Assembly: GCA_050012135.1 (NCBI GenBank)
Contig: JBEKHT010000004.1
Coordinates: 32,144 to 96,143, forward strand
Direction: 5' to 3'
Length of the DNA: 64,000 nucleotides
Source of the DNA: JBEKHT01 sp050012135
GTDB taxonomy: Bacteria; Chloroflexota; Anaerolineae; Anaerolineales; RBG-16-64-43
The position numbers and the translations under genes are program-made. Each line of letters starts with the position of its first letter. Within the stretch, counting starts at the first letter, position 1. The notes under the pieces are model-generated. The model was not told where the DNA came from. It saw only the letters and a list, made by a program, of their open reading frames with translations, and did not search any database. Positions 60,971 to 64,000 of this stretch are shown here, one piece after another.

Positions 60971-61640
60971 CACCCTTTATCCGGAGGCGCAGTTCGCGCG
61001 TGGCGGGTTTCGGGCTGTCGCGGCCTGGGCGGACCGGGTGCTGGGAATCTCCGAGCCGATTGGGCTGGCAGAGCTCCAAAGCTATTTTGATGCAGGGATT
61101 CGTGGCAAGATCTTTGATTTGTGGATCGAAGAACGAGGCTTGCCTCCTGAGTCCTGGGTGCCCGTCATGATTGAGGTCTACCGCAACCACATCCCGCGGA
61201 TCGGGATGTACCCCGGAGCGCGTGAATGCTTGGTGCGGAGACGGGCAGCGGGATTTCAGATCGGCCTGGTCACGGAGGGCTATGCGCGGATTCAGAATGC
61301 AAAAATAGAGGCCCTGCAGCTTGGCGAGCTGATCGATGTGGCCGTCATTTCCGATGAGAACTCTCGCGGGGAGTGGAAGCCGAGCTCCCGCCCATTTCAG
61401 CGGCTGGTCGAGGCGACGAGGGCGGCGCCCGAGCGAGTCCTCTATGTGGGAGACAATCCCGCCAAGGACTTCTTGGGCGCGCGCGATCTCGGCCTGGCCA
61501 CAGTGCGAATGCGCTGCGTGGGGGGGCTGCACTTCTCGGAGGAGCCCAATTCTGCGCGAGACGCTCCGGACTGGGAGGTCGCAGACTTCTCCGAGCTGGA
61601 GGAACTTCTGGGGGAGGGGGGGCCGAACGCAGGCCATTGA
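60921..61640 (+). CDS. HAD-superfamily hydrolase (YjjG-like phosphatase)
   Basis: A 239-residue haloacid-dehalogenase-type phosphatase. Motif I is FDLDDTLYPEAQF at about residues 12-24; motif II is the Thr in LVTEGYARIQNAK; the motif III Lys is in EWKPSSRPF; motif IV is YVGDNPAKDFLGARDLG. It probably removes phosphate from a small molecule, maybe the product of the overlapping ATP-grasp enzyme. ATG at 60921 lies inside the ATP-grasp gene. The downstream O-methyltransferase gene is broken. Confidence 0.85.
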   Translation: MKLNTRSLQVIAFDLDDTLYPEAQFARGGFRAVAAWADRVLGISEPIGLAELQSYFDAGIRGKIFDLWIEERGLPPESWVPVMIEVYRNHIPRIGMYPGARECLVRRRAAGFQIGLVTEGYARIQNAKIEALQLGELIDVAVISDENSRGEWKPSSRPFQRLVEATRAAPERVLYVGDNPAKDFLGARDLGLATVRMRCVGGLHFSEEPNSARDAPDWEVADFSELEELLGEGGPNAGH

Positions 61641-61696
61641 GATCCGCTGCCCGGGTGTCTCCGGTTGCGGGATCGAGGGGATGAAGATAAGCGTCG

Positions 61697-62339
61697 GTGT
61701 GCCGCCAGAAGGCGGGTGAGGTCCCGCGGGTTGAGCGCTGCCTTGAGCAGGTATCGGCCCTGCCCTTCGCTGTCTGGTCTGAGATGGAGAACCACGGCAA
61801 AAGCCTTGGATTGCCGGTGGTTGGTGCCTTGGTTGGGGGCGTCTTGCCGCTGCTCGCTCGTTCCATCCAGGCCAAGCGAGTGTTGGAGCTGGGATCGGGC
61901 TTCGGCTACAGTGCGATATGATTCGCTCCGGGCATGCCGATAGATGGGTTGCTGATCCTAGGCGATCACTCCAGGGACAATGAGGAAGCGGCGCGCCGCT
62001 ACTTCCAAGTGGTGGGATGGGGCGACGGAATTGGCTACCGAGTCGGGAACGCTCTGGAGATCGCTTCTGCCTTGTCGGGGCCCCTTGACATTGTTTTCTT
62101 GTGACATTGACAAAGAGAGCTATCCGCGCGCCTTGCCGGTGGCTCGGTCTCTGCTGCGAGTGGGGGGCTACTTTGTTTGTGACAACATGCTGTGGAAAAG
62201 CCGGCTGCTTCAGGCAAGGGGAGATGCCGCAACCGAAGGGGTTCGTTCGCTGACGCGTCTTCTGCTCGAGGCACAAGACTTGGTGACGGCTATTCTTCCC
62301 GTGCACGATGGACTTTCGGTGAGCTTGAGGATAAGTTGA
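61697..62339 (+). pseudogene. O-methyltransferase (COG4122-like), broken
   Basis: Three stretches form one SAM-dependent O-methyltransferase: MENHGKSLGLPVVGALVGG then VLELGSGFGYSAI, with TGA at 61919-61921 where relatives have Trp (GYSA-x-W); FAPGMPIDGLLILGDHSRDN to SGPLDIVFL in the same frame; and after a one-base shift near 62100 CDIDKESYPRALPVARSLL, YFVCDNMLW and onward to ISESTOP at 62339. So one nonsense change and one frameshift are present, while the rest stays well kept. This suggests recent loss. It sits between the HAD and DegT genes of the cluster. Confidence 0.82.
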
Positions 62340-62382
62340 AGGCCCCCGGTCCCAGGCGCCGCCCAACCCGAGGCACTGCCCC

Positions 62383-63567
62383 ATGAAGATCCCGATGTCC
62401 TCTCCGAATATCACCCAATCCGAAATCGATACGGTTCTTTCCGTGCTGCAGACGCCCACCCTCAGCATGGGTCCTCAAGTGGCCGCTTTCGAGCAGGAAA
62501 TGGCCAGGATCGGAGGGGTGCCCCATGCCGTGGCCGTCAACTCAGGCACCAGCGGATTGCATTTGGCGGTTATCGCCGCCGGCATAGGCAAGGGCGATTG
62601 GGTGATCACCACCCCCTTCTCCTTCGTGTCTTCCTCCAATTGCCTTCTCTATGAGGGCGCCGTACCCATCTTCGTGGATGTGCGCGAAGAGGATGGGAAT
62701 ATCGATCCGGAGGGAGTGGCCGAGGCCGTAGCCACGCTGGCCAAGGGTGGGGAAAAAGCACGCCGGATGCTGCCCCGCCCGATGCGGGCAAGGGGGCGCA
62801 GGCCGAGGCGACTCAAGGGAGTTCTCTCCGTGGACGTCTTCGGGCAACCGGCAGACTTCGACAGGTTGCACGCCGTAGCGCAGAAACACATGCTGGTCCT
62901 GATCGAGGATGCCTGCGAGGCGGTGGGCGCGAGCAACAAGGGTCGTGCCGCGGGGTCCCTCGGTGATGTGGCCGTGTTTGCTTTCTACCCGAACAAGCAG
63001 ATGACCACGGGAGAGGGAGGGGCCCTCCTGACCGCAAATGCCGAATGGGCCGAAGTCGCCCGTTCCCTTCGTAATCAAGGGCGAGGGCCGTCCTCGGCGT
63101 GGTTGGAGCATGTGAGGCTGGGATACAACTACCGCCTGGATGAGCTCAGCGCGGCGCTGGGCGCCGCTCAGGTTCGCCGTCTGTCCGAGCTCATCCGCCA
63201 GCGCAGTCAGGTTGCCCGCTGGTACGCCGACCGGCTCCAGCGGCTTGAACGAATTCGCGTCCCCCAAGTGCTTCCCGAAACAACCACGATGTCGTGGTTC
63301 GTTTACGTAGTCCGAGTGATCCCCCCGGCGGATCGGGGCCAGGTGGAGCAGCGGTTGGAGCAGGCGGGGATCCCCTCGAGGCGCTATTTCCCTCCCATCC
63401 ACCTGCAACCCTTCTACGTGTCTCGCTTTGGCTATCGACGGGGAGACTTCCCGGTTGCGGAAAGGCTTGGCGACCAATCCTTGGCGCTGCCCTTTTCGAG
63501 CGTGATGACCGAGGATCAAGTCGAGGAAGTTTGTCGCGTCTTGCGCATCGCAGTCGCTGAGGACTAA
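62383..63567 (+). CDS. DegT/DnrJ/EryC1 family sugar aminotransferase
   Basis: A 394-residue PLP enzyme that aminates a keto-sugar nucleotide. AVAVNSGTSGLHLAV binds the phosphate of PLP; VLIEDACEAVGA includes the Asp that holds the pyridine ring; Lys205 in AFYPNKQMTTGEGG forms the Schiff base; GYNYRLDELSAALG and FPPIHLQP are also family motifs. It would make an amino sugar (for example perosamine or a 4-amino-4,6-dideoxy sugar) for the glycan. A partner dehydratase is not in the window. It starts 43 nt after the broken methyltransferase. Confidence 0.9.
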   Translation: MKIPMSSPNITQSEIDTVLSVLQTPTLSMGPQVAAFEQEMARIGGVPHAVAVNSGTSGLHLAVIAAGIGKGDWVITTPFSFVSSSNCLLYEGAVPIFVDVREEDGNIDPEGVAEAVATLAKGGEKARRMLPRPMRARGRRPRRLKGVLSVDVFGQPADFDRLHAVAQKHMLVLIEDACEAVGASNKGRAAGSLGDVAVFAFYPNKQMTTGEGGALLTANAEWAEVARSLRNQGRGPSSAWLEHVRLGYNYRLDELSAALGAAQVRRLSELIRQRSQVARWYADRLQRLERIRVPQVLPETTTMSWFVYVVRVIPPADRGQVEQRLEQAGIPSRRYFPPIHLQPFYVSRFGYRRGDFPVAERLGDQSLALPFSSVMTEDQVEEVCRVLRIAVAED

Positions 63568-63875
63568 GCTCGCTTCCCCGCGCTCCTCCGTGAGAGCGTG
63601 AGGCTTGTCCCCGAAAGACGTCCAATTGGCGCCGTCGGGCTGACCTCAGGCAGGGATTGGTCGGCTCATCCGCCCGAGCCGCCCCTCCGCCGCCACGGCA
63701 CCTGGCTCCTGAACCGCTTCTCGGCCCTATGGCTTTGGCGCAGGTGGCGCTCCGTCATTTGGATTCACCTGTCTTGTCGTGCATTCGGGCGGGGGGATTG
63801 GCTTGCCCTGAGAGGACGCCAGAGGACGGATCTGGCGTCCCTCGTGTGACCCTTTCCAGCCGGTTCTTGCTCCCG
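63568..63875. other. Stretch without a convincing gene
   Basis: About 300 bp after the aminotransferase gene. Short frames (for example 63598-63849) lack family resemblance and start signals. No clear terminator was found. Confidence 0.45.
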
Positions 63876-64000
63876 TGTCACCACCGGTTGAATAATGACC
63901 CAGGTACCAACGGTTGAAAATTGACCCCCCTCCCTAGGGCTAGGATGAGCCTCCGAGGCGCCGGAAAGAGCGGGACTCAGGAGGCTGGGAGGATGGTCAA
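63876..64000 (+). mobile_element. Probable left end of an IS21-type element
   Basis: Starting TGTCACC at 63876, two 22-bp repeats ACCACCGGTTGAATAATGACCC (63880) and ACCAACGGTTGAAAATTGACCC (63906), each split here at 20 or so bases by position, recur with a 26-bp period. Multiple terminal repeats of the GGTTGAAAATTGACCC kind mark IS21-family ends. An ATG at 63994 after GGAGG would start istA, cut by the window edge. Confidence 0.6.

Noticed and set aside
61919..61921. In-frame TGA as selenocysteine or recoded Trp
   Set aside because: No SECIS-like element was seen, normal TGA stops are used throughout the window, and a frameshift further on shows that the gene is broken anyway.

Overview
The window is GC-rich bacterial DNA that reads as a member of the Chloroflexota (Anaerolineae-like). 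This is an inference from gene content: a division and cell-wall cluster that keeps mraZ to ftsZ but has no murE, envelope proteins with long Thr/Pro linkers, LysM/M23 lipoproteins in tandem, tandem FemAB-like ligases and an integral NarL-type sensor kinase. No 16S gene or CRISPR array is present.

Layout. 1-1072: the start of a fakA/DAK2-type gene and an Asp23-family gene on the minus strand, divergent from rpmB (L28), which has its own promoter and terminator. 1233-5846: three tandem paralogous lipoproteins, each with a LysM domain and an M23 peptidase domain; the third has lost a catalytic His. 6155-6680: rnpB (RNase P RNA) with a clear sigma70-type promoter. 6785-24877: the dcw cluster, mraZ-rsmH-ftsL-ftsI-murF-mraY-(unknown 108 aa)-murD-ftsW-murG-cvpA-like-murC-murB-ddl-ftsQ-ftsA-ftsZ, with many 4-nt start/stop overlaps. 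It is preceded by four GTGGGN-type MraZ boxes spaced exactly 10 bp. Lipid I/II synthesis, septal synthesis and the FtsA/FtsZ ring are thus in one transcription unit. 25227-27283: a NarL-type two-component system. 27376-29545: a duplicated DoxD-type membrane gene whose copies are separated by a decayed IS1182-type transposase. 29708-36564: a PLP desulfhydrase, two FemAB-like ligases, a membrane-anchored Thr/Pro-rich protein, a PrsA/SurA-like lipoprotein and a TPR protein.

36642-36978 carries tRNA-Ser(UGA), tRNA-Ser(GCU) and tRNA-Arg(GCG). The 3' half of tRNA-Arg is repeated (49 bp, identical) at 42774-42822, so a 5.84-kb integrated island is delimited at both ends. It holds a tyrosine recombinase (with its catalytic Tyr replaced by Ser), three unrecognised genes, a full-length IS5-family element with a frameshifted transposase, and a wHTH-GHKL ATPase-DUF4325 regulator with a consensus promoter. 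The tRNA's original terminator is now on the far side of the island. 42982-45013 holds a small membrane protein, an IS30-family relic with both inverted repeats, and a stand-alone DnaJ-type zinc-finger protein.

45185-63567 is a surface-polysaccharide cluster, all on the plus strand: wecC- and wecB-like genes for UDP-ManNAcA, a polytopic GT-C-like protein, four glycosyltransferases, a fused MDR/Gfo-Idh-MocA oxidoreductase coupled to a heparinase II/III protein, an initiating sugar transferase, a methyltransferase, an ATP-grasp enzyme, an HAD phosphatase, a broken O-methyltransferase and a DegT aminotransferase. The window ends in what looks like the left end of an IS21-type element.
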